Numbered from the stretch's first letter, positions 8,244 through 17,333 are shown. The stretch is 64,000 nt of DNA from Streptomyces hokutonensis (GCF_000376565.1 NZ_BARG01000086.1:1-64000); one strand, 5' to 3'. Notes: generated from the sequence alone by a model not told the origin. Made by a program: numbers and translations.

Positions 8244-9841
8244 AACTCAACGGGTATGCGCGGAAGGACACTTGGGGATGCCGGCCCATCGCGGCGCCGT
8301 CCCACCAGACTGCCCGCCCACCCCAGCAGGAAGGCCGCGGGTACGGAGATCGTGGCGGGGTTGCTCGGACCGAACCAGGCGAAGTCGGCCGACGGGAAAA
8401 GTGCCGTAGGACTGCCCGACACCGCCGAGGAGAACAGGTACAGGCCGATCGTCAGCGCTGTTCCGCCGTAGATCGTCCACAGCACACCCGTGCGGTTGAA
8501 CCGGTTCCAGTAGAAGGTGTACACCAGGGCCGGTGCCGCGGTCGACGCGGCCGTGGTCGTGGCGAGTTGGGCCAGGAAGCCGACGGAGTGACCCTGGGCG
8601 ATCACCGCGAGTGCGATGCCGGCGGCGCCGAAGAGCGCCACGGCGAGGCGGGCGGTCTTGAGTTCGTCCGACGGGTCCGGCTGCCTGTGCCGCGCGACGT
8701 AGTGGTAGGAGTCGCGGGCGAGGGCACTGGCAGCCGCCAGTGTGGTGCCGCCGACGACCGACAGAACGCACAGGAACAGGGCGCAGGCCACGGTGGCGAA
8801 CATCAGGTTGCCGAGTCCGTTCGCCGTACCGCCTGTCAGGTTCCGTGCCAGGAGCATCAGCGCGCCGTCGGCATGCGCCTGCCCGCTGAAGATCTCACGA
8901 GTGCCGATCCGTGCCGAGGCCGTGAATCCCAGCAGTATCAGCGCGACGCACAGGAAAGCGACGACACCGGCCGCGTATCGGATGGAACGTCGTGCCGTGG
9001 CGGGGTCCTTCATCGCGTAGACCCGGCTGAGGACGTGCGGCATGCAGGCGCTGCCCAGGACGAGCGCCAACTGCCCTCCGGCGAAGTCGAGGCGTGTGGT
9101 GCTCCCGACGCCGATCGTGCCGCCGGGGGACAGGTACCGGCCCTGCTGGGTGCTGCCCTCCGAGGCGGCGCTGATCAGGGCGTCGACGTCGCCGTGGAAC
9201 GCGCGGACGGCGTAGGCGCAGAGCACGAACATCGCTGTGCCGATCACCGTGACGGCCAGTACCTGCACGGAGGTGAGCCCCTTGGCGCCGCTGAGCACTC
9301 CGCAGGTGACGACCAGACAGCCGATCAGTACGGTGCACAGCTTCTGGACGCCGATCCCGGTGAAGCCGAGCAGGGAGGCGGTGATGCTCCCGGCGGCCAT
9401 CAACTGCACGATCAGGAACGGTCCGGCCACGGCGAGCGTGGCCACCGCGGCGGCGATCCGGGGGGCCGTTCCGGACGCCCGTAGCGACAGGAGTTCGCCG
9501 AGAGTGCAGGCGCCGCTCAGCTGGATCGGCCGGGCGAGCAGCAGAAGCACGCCGAGAGCCAGGAAGATGCTGCCGGCCGTGGTGACGCCGTCGAAGCCCG
9601 CGGTCGCCACCACGCCGGTGACGGTGAGCAGCAGGGAGGTCGACGCGAAGCTCCCGGCCAGCGCGAGTCCGCTCCTCCACGCCGGCAACGTTCGGTCGCC
9701 GATGTAGAACTCTCGCGCGGAGTGCTCGTCCAGGCTGGAGAAGACCGTCAGGAAGAGCGTCAGCATCATGAACAGCATGAAGCCGATCAAGACATGATTC
9801 GGGCTGCCGGAAGCGGCCGCCTGCAAGGTCCCACCGGTCAT
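8237..9841 (-). CDS. Sodium:solute symporter (SSS family, ActP-like)
   Basis: 534 aa, about 13 hydrophobic helices. The start region has FSSLDEHSAREFYIGDR, followed by GSFASTSLLL and GSACMPHVLSRVYAMKDPAT, motifs typical of the acetate/monocarboxylate branch of the sodium:solute symporters. It overlaps the upstream DUF485 gene by 4 bases (ATGA), the same pairing seen for actP/yjcH in many bacteria. Expected role: sodium- or proton-coupled uptake of a small organic acid. A second copy of this pair at 59109-60985 is similar in layout but clearly diverged. The substrate cannot be told from sequence. Confidence 0.9.
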   Translation of the reverse strand: MTGGTLQAAASGSPNHVLIGFMLFMMLTLFLTVFSSLDEHSAREFYIGDRTLPAWRSGLALAGSFASTSLLLTVTGVVATAGFDGVTTAGSIFLALGVLLLLARPIQLSGACTLGELLSLRASGTAPRIAAAVATLAVAGPFLIVQLMAAGSITASLLGFTGIGVQKLCTVLIGCLVVTCGVLSGAKGLTSVQVLAVTVIGTAMFVLCAYAVRAFHGDVDALISAASEGSTQQGRYLSPGGTIGVGSTTRLDFAGGQLALVLGSACMPHVLSRVYAMKDPATARRSIRYAAGVVAFLCVALILLGFTASARIGTREIFSGQAHADGALMLLARNLTGGTANGLGNLMFATVACALFLCVLSVVGGTTLAAASALARDSYHYVARHRQPDPSDELKTARLAVALFGAAGIALAVIAQGHSVGFLAQLATTTAASTAAPALVYTFYWNRFNRTGVLWTIYGGTALTIGLYLFSSAVSGSPTALFPSADFAWFGPSNPATISVPAAFLLGWAGSLVGRRRDGPASPSVLPRIPVEFR

Positions 9842-10200
9842 CTCGCGTCCTCCGGCCGGCCGTCGGCCGCTCCCGCGCCGGATCCCGCGTACGTCTGCTG
9901 CCAGGGGTCCAGCAGGTGGGTGCAGCGACGGTCGAAGCGCCGGGCTGTCACCAGCAGCAGGGCCACTTGGGCCAGGTACAGCGCCAGCCCGACCGTCACC
10001 TGCGTGCCGGGCAGCTTGTGGGCCAGCAGATCGCCGGCCGTCGCGCCGAGAACCAGGGTGGCGGCGAGAGCGATCGCGTTGGACGTCACAAAGGACCGGT
10101 CCAGCCGCAAGGCCTGTTGCCGCACGTGTTGCGGAGCCGACGCATCGCTCAGCGGGTCGCGATGATCCGGGGGTACGGACGGGTGGGGTCTGTGACGCAT
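9838..10200 (-). CDS. DUF485 small membrane protein, symporter partner
   Basis: 120 aa from ATG 10200, preceded by AGGAG; a longer upstream reading frame lacks a ribosome site. Two hydrophobic helices (about residues 46-66 and 79-97) are joined by a short polar loop and flanked by charged tails, as in DUF485/YjcH proteins. These are almost always encoded beside ActP-type symporters. The 4-base overlap with the symporter gene implies translational coupling. The biochemical role of DUF485 is not established. Confidence 0.8.
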   Translation of the reverse strand: MRHRPHPSVPPDHRDPLSDASAPQHVRQQALRLDRSFVTSNAIALAATLVLGATAGDLLAHKLPGTQVTVGLALYLAQVALLLVTARRFDRRCTHLLDPWQQTYAGSGAGAADGRPEDAR

Positions 10201-10527
10201 GGGGTCTTCTCCTGGTGGGTGACTGAATCGCATCGCCGTTGCCCAGGCAGAACGACCGCGCGCTCTGTGTACGCGTCCTCGTCGTCGAGGGTCACACGAC
10301 CACAAAGCAGTCCAACTGCCTGGCTACGGCGGGTCGTGGGGTTCGCAGCGGGCGGCGGAGTCGGGTTCCGCAGTTGTCATCGCGCGCGCCAGTGCGGGCC
10401 TCGTCGCAGAGGATCTGTACTTCGGATCAGGAAGTGGCGCGGGTCCGAGCGGTGGACCCGCGCTCCTTGGCAATGGCCTGCCCGGAAGGCGTGTTCGAAC
10501 TACTTCACGTCTTGGCGGGCGCAGGCT
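10201..10527. other. Intergenic region, probable promoter of the DUF485-symporter pair
   Basis: This 327-base gap lies between two minus-strand units. I find no coding signal and no palindrome matching the operators found elsewhere in the window. The part next to 10200 must hold the minus-strand promoter of the DUF485 gene; no confident -10/-35 was recognised. Confidence 0.4.
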
Positions 10528-11211
10528 TCATCTCCGGGGACCGGGACCGGGACCGGGGCCAGGGCCAGGGGTCGGGCCCGGGCCGGACATCGGTGCCGCG
10601 GGACCGGGCAGTCGCGGCGGGGGCGGGGGCGGACCCTGACGGAGGGGGCGGAGCACCTCCGCCCAGCGAGCCAGTTCCGAGAGCATGGGCGCGACGGAAT
10701 CGGCGACCGGCGGAGGCGGGGTGAAGACCCCGTCCCGGACGTGCTGCATGACGAAGGGGACCGCGACCCCATCGGGGATGGGCATCATGCGCAGGGTCGT
10801 GACGATCTGCTTCATCACCTGTACGGAGCGCAGGCCGCCGGCGATGCCGCCGTAGCTGACGAAGCCGACCGGGGCGTACAGCCACTCGTTGTGGAGGTAG
10901 TCCACGGCGTTCAGCAGGCTGGGCGAGGGACCGTAGTTGTACTCGGGAGTCACGAAGACGAAGGCGTCCGCCTCCTTGATCTTCGCGCTCCAGCGCCGCG
11001 TGTGCTCGTGCTCGTAGCGGCCCATCCGAGGGGGACCGGGTTCATCGAGGAGCGGGAGGGCGTAGTCGGCGAGATCGACCAGCTCGACCTCGAAGCCGCC
11101 GTGCTTCTCGGCCGCTTCCACCGACCAGTCGGCGACCGGCCGCGCCAGCCGGCCCGGCCTGGTGCTGCCCACGATGACCTGGAGTTTCACGGTGCTGTCC
11201 GTGCTGCTCAC
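10528..11211 (-). CDS. NAD(P)H-dependent FMN reductase
   Basis: 227 aa from GTG 11211, overlapping the SnoaL-like stop by 4 bases. The flavodoxin-like fold is marked by VIVGSTRPGR near the N terminus (phosphate loop), TPEYNYGPS (flavin contact) and SYGGIAGGLR. Expected role: making reduced FMN for the acyl-CoA-dehydrogenase-fold monooxygenase two genes upstream in the same operon. The last 35 residues are an unusual Pro/Gly tail with six consecutive prolines and a Gly-Pro run (10530-10640), probably disordered. It is the last gene of an operon controlled by the operator at 13091-13113. Confidence 0.88.
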   Translation of the reverse strand: MSSTDSTVKLQVIVGSTRPGRLARPVADWSVEAAEKHGGFEVELVDLADYALPLLDEPGPPRMGRYEHEHTRRWSAKIKEADAFVFVTPEYNYGPSPSLLNAVDYLHNEWLYAPVGFVSYGGIAGGLRSVQVMKQIVTTLRMMPIPDGVAVPFVMQHVRDGVFTPPPPVADSVAPMLSELARWAEVLRPLRQGPPPPPPRLPGPAAPMSGPGPTPGPGPGPGPGPRR

Positions 11212-11723
11212 ACCGACTCCTTCCCTGGTGCGGACTTCTTGAGGGGGCCCCAGTGCTCGGTCAACCGGCCGTCGCCGATGCGGAAGACGGCGAGGCTGTA
11301 CCAGTCGTAGGTGCTGCCGGGGATCAGCGGGTCCGGGGTGGGCTGCTGCGTCATCACGCTCGCGAGTTCGCCCTCGGCGATGATGTTGACCACGGCGGGT
11401 GGCGGCCCGGCGTCGAGCGGCGCACGGCGGAGGTACTCGATCAGCTTTTCGCGGCCGTTTCCGGGGGCGTTGGGGTCGTGCTGGACGTAGTCCTCGGCGA
11501 CGAAGCGCTTCACGATGTCGTGGATGCGGTCCTCGGCGGCGTCGTCGCGGATCATCCGGGCCAGCTCGGCCACGAAATCGATCACGATCCGCTTGGTCGC
11601 GGCAACGTCCGGGTCGGAAGACGCCGCGACCGCGTCGATGTAGTCGGGGCGGTCCATCCACGTCTGGTGGAGCTCGGGGTCGTCGATCTCGGCGATGCCG
11701 TCCACGATGCTGAAACCGCTCAT
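11208..11723 (-). CDS. SnoaL/NTF2-like protein (paralogue 1)
   Basis: 171 aa with alpha+beta cone-fold features of the SnoaL-like/NTF2 superfamily, including a helical N terminus, FVAEDYVQHDP and a C-terminal FRIGDGRLTEHWG strand pair. It is coupled by 4-base overlaps to the monooxygenase upstream and the FMN reductase downstream. A clear paralogue lies at 15024-15551, sharing DYxQxDPNxPGNGR and PGSTYDW. The fold serves as a hydratase, isomerase or binding protein, so the reaction is not known. The operon position suggests it acts on the hydroxylated product. Confidence 0.75.
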   Translation of the reverse strand: MSGFSIVDGIAEIDDPELHQTWMDRPDYIDAVAASSDPDVAATKRIVIDFVAELARMIRDDAAEDRIHDIVKRFVAEDYVQHDPNAPGNGREKLIEYLRRAPLDAGPPPAVVNIIAEGELASVMTQQPTPDPLIPGSTYDWYSLAVFRIGDGRLTEHWGPLKKSAPGKESV

Positions 11724-13057
11724 CGCACGGGCTCCTTTCCCGGTACGGGGTTGCCGCGTTGCGGTACGGCGGCGCCGATCATGGGGAAGGGCTCGATCCC
11801 GAGGATGCGTCGGCCGTTCTGCTCGGCGAGCGGGTCGACGCGGATCGCCCCGTGCGAGGTGACCACACGGACGTCGCGGACGAAGCGCTGGATCGGGTTG
11901 GACAGCGCGATGGTCGAGGAACCGAGCGTCTTCTGGAGGAGGTTGATGGCGTCCTCGCACAGGTTCGCCGCGTAGGCGAGCGCGAGGCTGATCTCGGATT
12001 CCTCCTCGTCGGTGAACTCCAGACCGGCCTGGGTGCGTGCGTCGACCTGGTCCGCGTAGCGTTCGATCGTCGAGCCGGCCAGGACGATCATCGCCTGCGC
12101 GCGCCCGGCGGCCACCTGGGCCGAGGCCATCTCGGCGACGCTCGGGTAGGGCAGGGTGAACGGCTTGCGCCTGCCCGCCTGTTCGGCGAAGCACGACAGC
12201 GTGCCGCGCGCCATGCCCAGGGCGATCGAGGTGTTGCTGAGCGCCACGGTCATCAGCAGTGCGCGGCCGCTCTGCTGGAAGGCGGCGCCGGTGTAGTGGT
12301 GTCGGATCTGGTCGAGCCTCGGCGGGAAGTCGCCGAGGTCGAGGAAGCGGTAGTCCGGGACGAAGATCTCGTCGGTGACCCGGAGGCTGTTGCTGGACGT
12401 TCCGGAGAGCCCCATGACGTGCCAGTCGTCGAGGATCTCGAACTGCTCCCGTTCCAGCACCACCACGCCTCGGCCGGTGCCGCCGGCTTCCGCGGGGTCG
12501 AAGGCGACCCCGACCATCGCCCAGCGGGCGTGCTTGCAGCCGCTGCCGAACGCCCAGCGTCCGCTGACCATCCAGCCGTCGTCGACCTTGCGGGCGTCGC
12601 CGACGGTGGTCGCGAACACGGAGGCGCCGACGAGCGCGGGGCCCACCCAGCCCTCGACGTCCTTGCGGATCTCCTCGATCAGCTCGGGCTGGAGCCCGAG
12701 GAAGTTGCGCAGCCCGACACCGACGAAGGCGCTCCAAGCCGCCGAGCCGTCCCCCTCACCGAGCGCCGCGACGACCTCGACCAGGTCCCGTGCGCCCAGA
12801 GCGGTGCCGCCCCACTCGACCGGCATCGTCATGCGGTAGATGCCGGCCTCGTCGAGCGCTTTCAGTACGTCGGGAGTCAGCGCCCCGATCCGCTCTCCCT
12901 CGCGGGCCTGCTCCCGGATCAGCGGCTTGAGGTCGCGGATCCGGTCACGCAGCTCACGTCCGGCATCGGTCAGATAGGGCGACTCGACGGCCCCGAACTC
13001 CGGGAGCGGGCCCGGCGGAGGCATCGGTGGCACCCGGCGGGCAGTGGGCTGAGACAT
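11720..13057 (-). CDS. Acyl-CoA-dehydrogenase-fold flavin monooxygenase (paralogue 1)
   Basis: 445 aa, a typical length for group D flavin monooxygenases such as HpaB-C2 and HsaA, which use reduced FMN to hydroxylate phenols. Visible blocks are the N-terminal helical domain, SGRWAFGSGCKHARWAMVG (beta domain), DWHVMGLSGTSSNSL and a helical C-terminal domain with PIQRFVRDVRV. The absence of the catalytic Glu context of true acyl-CoA dehydrogenases, together with the FMN reductase in the same operon, supports oxygenase function. It is the first gene of a three-gene operon whose operator lies 34 bases upstream. Its paralogue is at 13317-14594. Confidence 0.82.
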   Translation of the reverse strand: MSQPTARRVPPMPPPGPLPEFGAVESPYLTDAGRELRDRIRDLKPLIREQAREGERIGALTPDVLKALDEAGIYRMTMPVEWGGTALGARDLVEVVAALGEGDGSAAWSAFVGVGLRNFLGLQPELIEEIRKDVEGWVGPALVGASVFATTVGDARKVDDGWMVSGRWAFGSGCKHARWAMVGVAFDPAEAGGTGRGVVVLEREQFEILDDWHVMGLSGTSSNSLRVTDEIFVPDYRFLDLGDFPPRLDQIRHHYTGAAFQQSGRALLMTVALSNTSIALGMARGTLSCFAEQAGRRKPFTLPYPSVAEMASAQVAAGRAQAMIVLAGSTIERYADQVDARTQAGLEFTDEEESEISLALAYAANLCEDAINLLQKTLGSSTIALSNPIQRFVRDVRVVTSHGAIRVDPLAEQNGRRILGIEPFPMIGAAVPQRGNPVPGKEPVR

Positions 13058-13090
13058 GGATTCTCCTTGATGGGCAAGGCGGTGAATTAA

Positions 13091-13113
13091 TTGAACTGTA
13101 CCGTGCAGTTCAA
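13091..13113. promoter_or_regulatory. TetR-type operator, site 1
   Basis: Perfect inverted repeat with 8-bp arms, TTGAACTG and CAGTTCAA, separated by TACCGTG. The core ACTG-N7-CAGT recurs at 14810, 14975, 17372, 17391, 26422 and 27388. It lies just upstream of the monooxygenase-SnoaL-FMN reductase operon. I infer it is bound by one or both of the related TetR proteins encoded at 15867-17333 and 26593-27297. Confidence 0.8.
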
Positions 13114-13316
13114 TATGTCTGTCAAGGTAACCGCCACGGTCAGGGCGATACGGTGGCCAGGACGGACGCGCGGGGGAGTGCGGTGACGTAGGTGCTCAGC
13201 GCACTGCTGTGCGGCGCGTGGATACAGCGGGCGGCCTCGGTCGCCGGGCGTCGGGCATGGGGAAGCCTTCGCACGCGCCGGCGTCGGTGGTGCGGCTGAT
13301 CGAAACCGGGGCTTGT

Positions 13317-14594
13317 CTAGATCGGCATGTTCATGAACGGCTCAAGCCCCAGAATGTCTCGTCCGTTGATCTCCGCCATCGGCTCCAGCCGCAGCGCGCC
13401 GTGCGTCGCCAGCACGCGGATGTCGCGGACGTACCGCTGGATCGGGTTGGACAGGGCGACGGTGGACGAGCCGAGCGTCATCTGCAGCGCGTCGATCGCC
13501 TGCGCCAGCATGTTGATCGCCCAGATCAGGTCCATCGTGATCACGGGCTCGTCCGGCGGTACGAAGTCCTCGCCGCGCAGTGTGCGGCGGTCCAGTTCGT
13601 CGGCGTATCCGTGAATCGTGGCCCGGGCGACGTTGATGGCCGCGCGCGCCTTGCCTGCCGCCACCTGGACCGACGGCATGTCGGCCACGGTCGGGTAAGG
13701 CAGGTTGAAGGGCCTGCGGCGCTTGGCCTGCTCCGTGAAGGACTCCAGACAACCCTCCGCCATCCCGAGGGCCAACGCGGCGAAGTGGACCGGGACGAGC
13801 AGCATCTGCGCCACCATCCCGAATTTGAAGGCGAGTCCTTCGTACCGGCCGCGCAGGGCATCCAGCCTCGGCGGCATGTCGGCCAGGTCGAAGACCCGGT
13901 AGTCGGGAACGAAGCCTTCCTCCCCGAGCGTCGTGATGCTGTTGCTGGAGGTCCCCATCAGACCCATCACATGCCAGTCGTCGAGTACCCGGAACTCCTC
14001 GCGCGGGAGCAGCGCCATCGCCCGGCGCGGCTTTCCGTCCTCGCCGGTGTAGTCGAGGCCCACCGTGGCCCAGGCCGTGTGCCTCGCCCCGCTGCCGTAG
14101 GTCCACTTGCCGCTGATCATCCAGCCGCCGTCGACCTTCCGCGCCTTGCCGACCACGGGTGAGAGCAGCGAGGCACCGATGATGATCGGCCCCTCCCAGG
14201 TGGCGATGTCCCGGAAGACCTCGTCGACGAGCCGCTGCGGGTAGGCGAGGCTGTTGCGCGTCGCGGTGGAGACGACCGCCAGCCAGCCGGCCGCGGCATC
14301 CCCGGCGCCCAGAGCCGTGATGATCTCGGTGATGTCCCGGGCGCCGAGTGCCGTGCCGTCGTATTCGGCGGGCAGGGTGAGTTTGAAGATGCCGACGTCG
14401 CTGAGGGCCTTGAGCGTCGACGGGGTGAGCGCCCCGATTTTCTCACCGTCTCCCGCGTTCGCCCGCAGGGTCGGAATGAGCTCCCTGACCTCGTCGCGGA
14501 TTCGTCGGCCGGTTTCACTCAGGAACTCCGACTCTCGCCGCGGCGGAGGCGGCGGCGCGGAGCCCGGGAAGGCGGTAACGCTCGATTGGCTCAT
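13317..14594 (-). CDS. Acyl-CoA-dehydrogenase-fold flavin monooxygenase (paralogue 2)
   Basis: 425 aa, homologous over its whole length to the 11720-13057 product. It shares IGALTPxxLKAL, GTALGARD, SGKWTYGSGARHTAWATVG, DWHVMGLMGTSSNS and SNPIQRYVRDIRV. Expected reaction: FMNH2-dependent hydroxylation of an aromatic substrate. No reductase is directly linked, so it probably shares the FMN reductase of the neighbouring operon. The start codon follows an AAAAG-type ribosome site. The upstream region contains operator site 2 at 14810-14824 and, farther, site 3 for the divergent gene. Substrate difference from paralogue 1 is likely but not visible. Confidence 0.82.
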   Translation of the reverse strand: MSQSSVTAFPGSAPPPPPRRESEFLSETGRRIRDEVRELIPTLRANAGDGEKIGALTPSTLKALSDVGIFKLTLPAEYDGTALGARDITEIITALGAGDAAAGWLAVVSTATRNSLAYPQRLVDEVFRDIATWEGPIIIGASLLSPVVGKARKVDGGWMISGKWTYGSGARHTAWATVGLDYTGEDGKPRRAMALLPREEFRVLDDWHVMGLMGTSSNSITTLGEEGFVPDYRVFDLADMPPRLDALRGRYEGLAFKFGMVAQMLLVPVHFAALALGMAEGCLESFTEQAKRRRPFNLPYPTVADMPSVQVAAGKARAAINVARATIHGYADELDRRTLRGEDFVPPDEPVITMDLIWAINMLAQAIDALQMTLGSSTVALSNPIQRYVRDIRVLATHGALRLEPMAEINGRDILGLEPFMNMPI

Positions 14595-14809
14595 CTTTTC
14601 CTCGAATCACTAGGCCACGATGCGGATCGGCGCGCGTCGAGCGCCCCATCACGTCGGGTTGTCGTCCAGGCAGCGATCGGCCGGCCTTGAGGCGGTATCC
14701 GGACCGTCGACAGGCGGACCGGGCGGATGTCGGTGCAGCCGAGAATTCGCCGTCGATTTCGACCGGTGAGCCGGTCGGCAGCGGCGGGACCTGCTGAGCA
14801 CCAAATCAT

Positions 14810-14824
14810 ACTGGACGGTACAGT
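14810..14824. promoter_or_regulatory. TetR-type operator, site 2
   Basis: ACTGGACGGTACAGT is an ACTG-N7-CAGT palindrome in the 429-base region between the divergent monooxygenase paralogue 2 and SnoaL paralogue 2. It lies 215 bases upstream of the minus-strand monooxygenase gene, which it probably controls. Apart from this site and site 3, the region 14595-15023 shows nothing coding. Confidence 0.75.
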
Positions 14825-14974
14825 CCTGTCAAAGGTCGGCGCGAAGTCCGCAGGTGGGGGAGGTGTGCGCGGCTGAGGGTGGTGGTCGGCGGTGGAGTCG
14901 TAGGCGGTGTTCCGCTCGCGCGGTGCCGGATCGCTCCAGCTCGTTGACAACGCTCAACCGTGCGTATTGACTGC

Positions 14975-14989
14975 ACTGGACCGTACAGT
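14975..14989. promoter_or_regulatory. TetR-type operator, site 3
   Basis: ACTGGACCGTACAGT is an ACTG-N7-CAGT palindrome 35 bases upstream of the TTG start of SnoaL paralogue 2. This placement overlaps or follows the expected promoter, typical of a TetR repressor site. Confidence 0.78.
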
Positions 14990-15023
14990 ACGGAAACAGT
15001 GTTGAAATCCCCCGGAGGCAACG

Positions 15024-15551
15024 TTGCAGGAGTACACGATCGTCGGCGGGGTCGCGCAGATCCATGACCCCGCTTTTTTCGACGTATGGATGTACCGGGA
15101 TGACTTCGCCGAGGCGCTGTCGAAGTCGCCGACAGTCGAGGTGACCACGATGAAGCGCCTGGTCATCGAGTTCGAGGCGGCTCTGGCCCGGATGATGCTG
15201 AGCGGGCGTGTCGATGAGCAGGTCGACGGCATCCTCGAGAAGTTCATCGTCGACGACTACATCCAGAACGATCCGAACGTGCCCGGCAACGGGCGTGCGT
15301 TCCTGGCGGACGGATTCCGGAAAATCCCTTTGACCGGGGACGCACCGCCCCCTCCCGTCGCGTTGATCGTCGAGGATGACCTCGTCTGTCTGCTGATGCA
15401 GAAGCCCTGGCCCGACCCGACGGCCCCCGGATCGACCTACGACTGGTTCATCCCCACCGTCTTCCGGATCAAGGACGGGAAGCTGGCCGAGCACTGGGGC
15501 TCGTACAAGAAGGGTGGTCACGACGCCGGGCCCGGGCCGGCACCGGAGTAG
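15024..15551 (+). CDS. SnoaL/NTF2-like protein (paralogue 2)
   Basis: 175 aa. The TTG start at 15024 is set by a strong GGAGG at 15013-15017, with no better ATG/GTG nearby. The product aligns throughout with the 11208-11723 protein (DYIQNDPNVPGNGR, PGSTYDWF, FRIKDGKLAEHWG). It is transcribed divergently from monooxygenase paralogue 2, so each monooxygenase has its own SnoaL-like partner. The last residues are a Gly/Pro-rich tail. Function unknown beyond the fold. A role on an aromatic or ring-opened intermediate is inferred from context. Confidence 0.75.
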   Translation: MQEYTIVGGVAQIHDPAFFDVWMYRDDFAEALSKSPTVEVTTMKRLVIEFEAALARMMLSGRVDEQVDGILEKFIVDDYIQNDPNVPGNGRAFLADGFRKIPLTGDAPPPPVALIVEDDLVCLLMQKPWPDPTAPGSTYDWFIPTVFRIKDGKLAEHWGSYKKGGHDAGPGPAPE

Positions 15552-15689
15552 GCACCGCCGCGCTCCGGGCTCGGGAAGTCCCTCGCCACGGTGCGCCCAG
15601 CAGCTGACGGTTTCGCCCGCGGGCAGTCCGAGGCCGTCAGCGGCGCCGTCGACGACTTGCGCGGAGTCGATCGCGGCGACCTCGGTCCT

Positions 15690-15866
15690 CCGCGTGTGTC
15701 GGGCGGTATCGGACCCGGGCCCGACGCTGACGAGTGGGACGTGGAGATCGCCGTACCACCTCTCGACCTGGCTCGTCCAGGAGCGGCCGGTCGGGGCGAA
15801 GCGGACGTGGACGCGGGCACGTCCGCCCGGCCGCGCCCTGCTCTCGGCGGTGCCGAACGCCGCGCA
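15690..15866 (-). pseudogene. IS630-type transposase C-terminal remnant
   Basis: Downstream of the TetR-fusion stop, the minus strand at 15744-15815 reads RVHVRFAPTGRSW and then SQVERWYGDL. This corresponds to the conserved H-F-x-P-T-S-x-S-W-L-N-x-V-E-x-W-F block at the end of the IS630 DDE domain, including the catalytic Glu position. The intervening catalytic core is missing, and the fragment is separated from the fused N-terminal half by a stop at 15867-15869. It therefore represents the other end of the same IS copy after internal deletion. Exact limits are approximate. The remaining bases to 15552 show no other gene. Confidence 0.6.
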
Positions 15867-17333
15867 CTACGTGTCCGCGACAAGCGGGTCGCCGGATGGT
15901 TCGGCCCCGTTGGTCCGGTGGGGTTCGAGGCCGAATTCCTTCCAGATCCGCCCGACGCTCGACGGTGACACCCCGGACTTCTTCGCCATCGAGGCGCGGG
16001 ACCAGCGGGCGGCGTCTTCCGGGGCGGATTTCGACGTGGACACCAGTACGTCCTCCACCTGATCCCACGTGATCGAGGCGGGCCTGCCCGGGCGGTCCTG
16101 ATCGGCCAGTCCATCCAGGCGGTCCGCTAGGAACCGAGCGCGCCACTTGCTCACCGTCGCTGCGGAACAACGCAATTCGGCAGCGGCCGTTTTGTTGTCC
16201 GCGCCGTCCGCGCACGCCAGGACGATCTTCGAGCGCAGCGCCGACGTGTGCGAGGCCGCGTCCCTTGCCCGGCGGGTCAGTTCGGCGCGTTCGCCCGGAC
16301 TGAGCACCAGGTCCGTCGTGGGCCGTCCTGGCCGGGGCATGTCGAGCAGACCTGCCAGCCGATGCTCGGCGAACCGAGCCCGCCACTTGGCGACCGTCAT
16401 CCCGCCCGTTCCGCACCGGGACGCGACCGCGGCATCGGACAGGCCCTCCCCGCACGCCAACACGACCTTCGCCCGGTTGGCCAGCCGGGGCGCGACCTCG
16501 CCACGCGCCCACCTGCGCAGCTCGGCACGCTCCTCATCGGACAGCACGATCTCCACGGCGCGGGGTCCCGGACCCGACGCGCCGACCTCGTCGGAATTTA
16601 TTGAGTCAATTTCAGGCGCGGCGCCCGAAGCGGGTTCAGGGTGCGGCGACGGCCTCGTGTGCGCGACGTGGACGTCTGGCAGCTTTCCGGCGTCCCGGTT
16701 GCGCAGGGCCCGCAGGAAGATGTTCGTCGTCAGCTCGGCCTGGGCCTGGAGGAAGGCCGTGTCACGGTCGCGGCCCACGTCCACGAGCGCGTCGATGTGA
16801 ACGGCCGACGAGGCCATCCGGATGAACAGCCCGGCGTAGGCCTCCGGATCGGGCAGGACGTATCCGTGCAGGTCCGCGTCTTCGCGGAGTGTCCTGGCGG
16901 CCAGTTCGACGATGTGGGGAACGCCGAGGGACCGGACGACCTTGGTCAGCTCCGGGCGGCGGACCGCTTCGGTGACCATGACCCGCGAGAAGGCGAGGAA
17001 CTGCTGGGTTGTGGTGGCCTCGAGAACCTTGAACACGATCTGGGTGAGGCGCTGCTCAGGGTCATGGGTGGCGGCGAGCATGGCCTTGTCGAGGTCCAGG
17101 TCCACCGCGGCGCCACCACGTTCGGTCGCGGCGCAGAAGAGCTCGACCTTGTCACCGAAATGTGCGTATACGGTCGTCTTGGCGACGCCTGCGTGGGCGG
17201 CGACCGCATCCATGGAGGTTCCGTCGAAGCCGCCGGCCAGGAACAGCTCTACCGCCGCGTCGAGCACGGCCTCGCGTTTGGCCTGGGATGCCGCCCCGCG
17301 AGGGGCCTCCCTGGTCGTCTCGCTCGTCGTCAC
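15867..17333 (-). CDS. TetR regulator fused to IS630-type DNA-binding domains
   Basis: 488 aa from GTG 17333, which has GGAGGAG six bases before it; the GTG at 17348 has no such site. The N-terminal helix-turn-helix (about residues 18-64) reads TSMDAVAAHAGVAKTTVYAH. The TetR C-terminal domain runs to about residue 215 and is closely similar to the 26593-27297 regulator. After a Pro/Ser-rich linker come two homeodomain-like IS630 modules, each ending KWRARF plus RPGRP (about 260-345 and 345-425), then an HTH region ending at GRIWKEFGLEPHR. The DDE domain is absent. Ordinary TetR proteins have about 200-230 residues, so more than half is transposase-derived. Two operator copies lie 39-72 bases upstream, suggesting autoregulation. 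Confidence 0.8.
   Translation of the reverse strand: MTTSETTREAPRGAASQAKREAVLDAAVELFLAGGFDGTSMDAVAAHAGVAKTTVYAHFGDKVELFCAATERGGAAVDLDLDKAMLAATHDPEQRLTQIVFKVLEATTTQQFLAFSRVMVTEAVRRPELTKVVRSLGVPHIVELAARTLREDADLHGYVLPDPEAYAGLFIRMASSAVHIDALVDVGRDRDTAFLQAQAELTTNIFLRALRNRDAGKLPDVHVAHTRPSPHPEPASGAAPEIDSINSDEVGASGPGPRAVEIVLSDEERAELRRWARGEVAPRLANRAKVVLACGEGLSDAAVASRCGTGGMTVAKWRARFAEHRLAGLLDMPRPGRPTTDLVLSPGERAELTRRARDAASHTSALRSKIVLACADGADNKTAAAELRCSAATVSKWRARFLADRLDGLADQDRPGRPASITWDQVEDVLVSTSKSAPEDAARWSRASMAKKSGVSPSSVGRIWKEFGLEPHRTNGAEPSGDPLVADT

Noticed and set aside
10540..10600. GGGACC-type repeats considered as a satellite or CRISPR-like array
   Set aside because: Simple Gly-Pro codon repetition at the end of the FMN reductase gene, with no spacers.
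11224..11723. Plus-strand 240-aa frame overlapping the SnoaL-like and monooxygenase genes
   Set aside because: No domain or ribosome site. The minus strand forms a tightly coupled operon with clear families.
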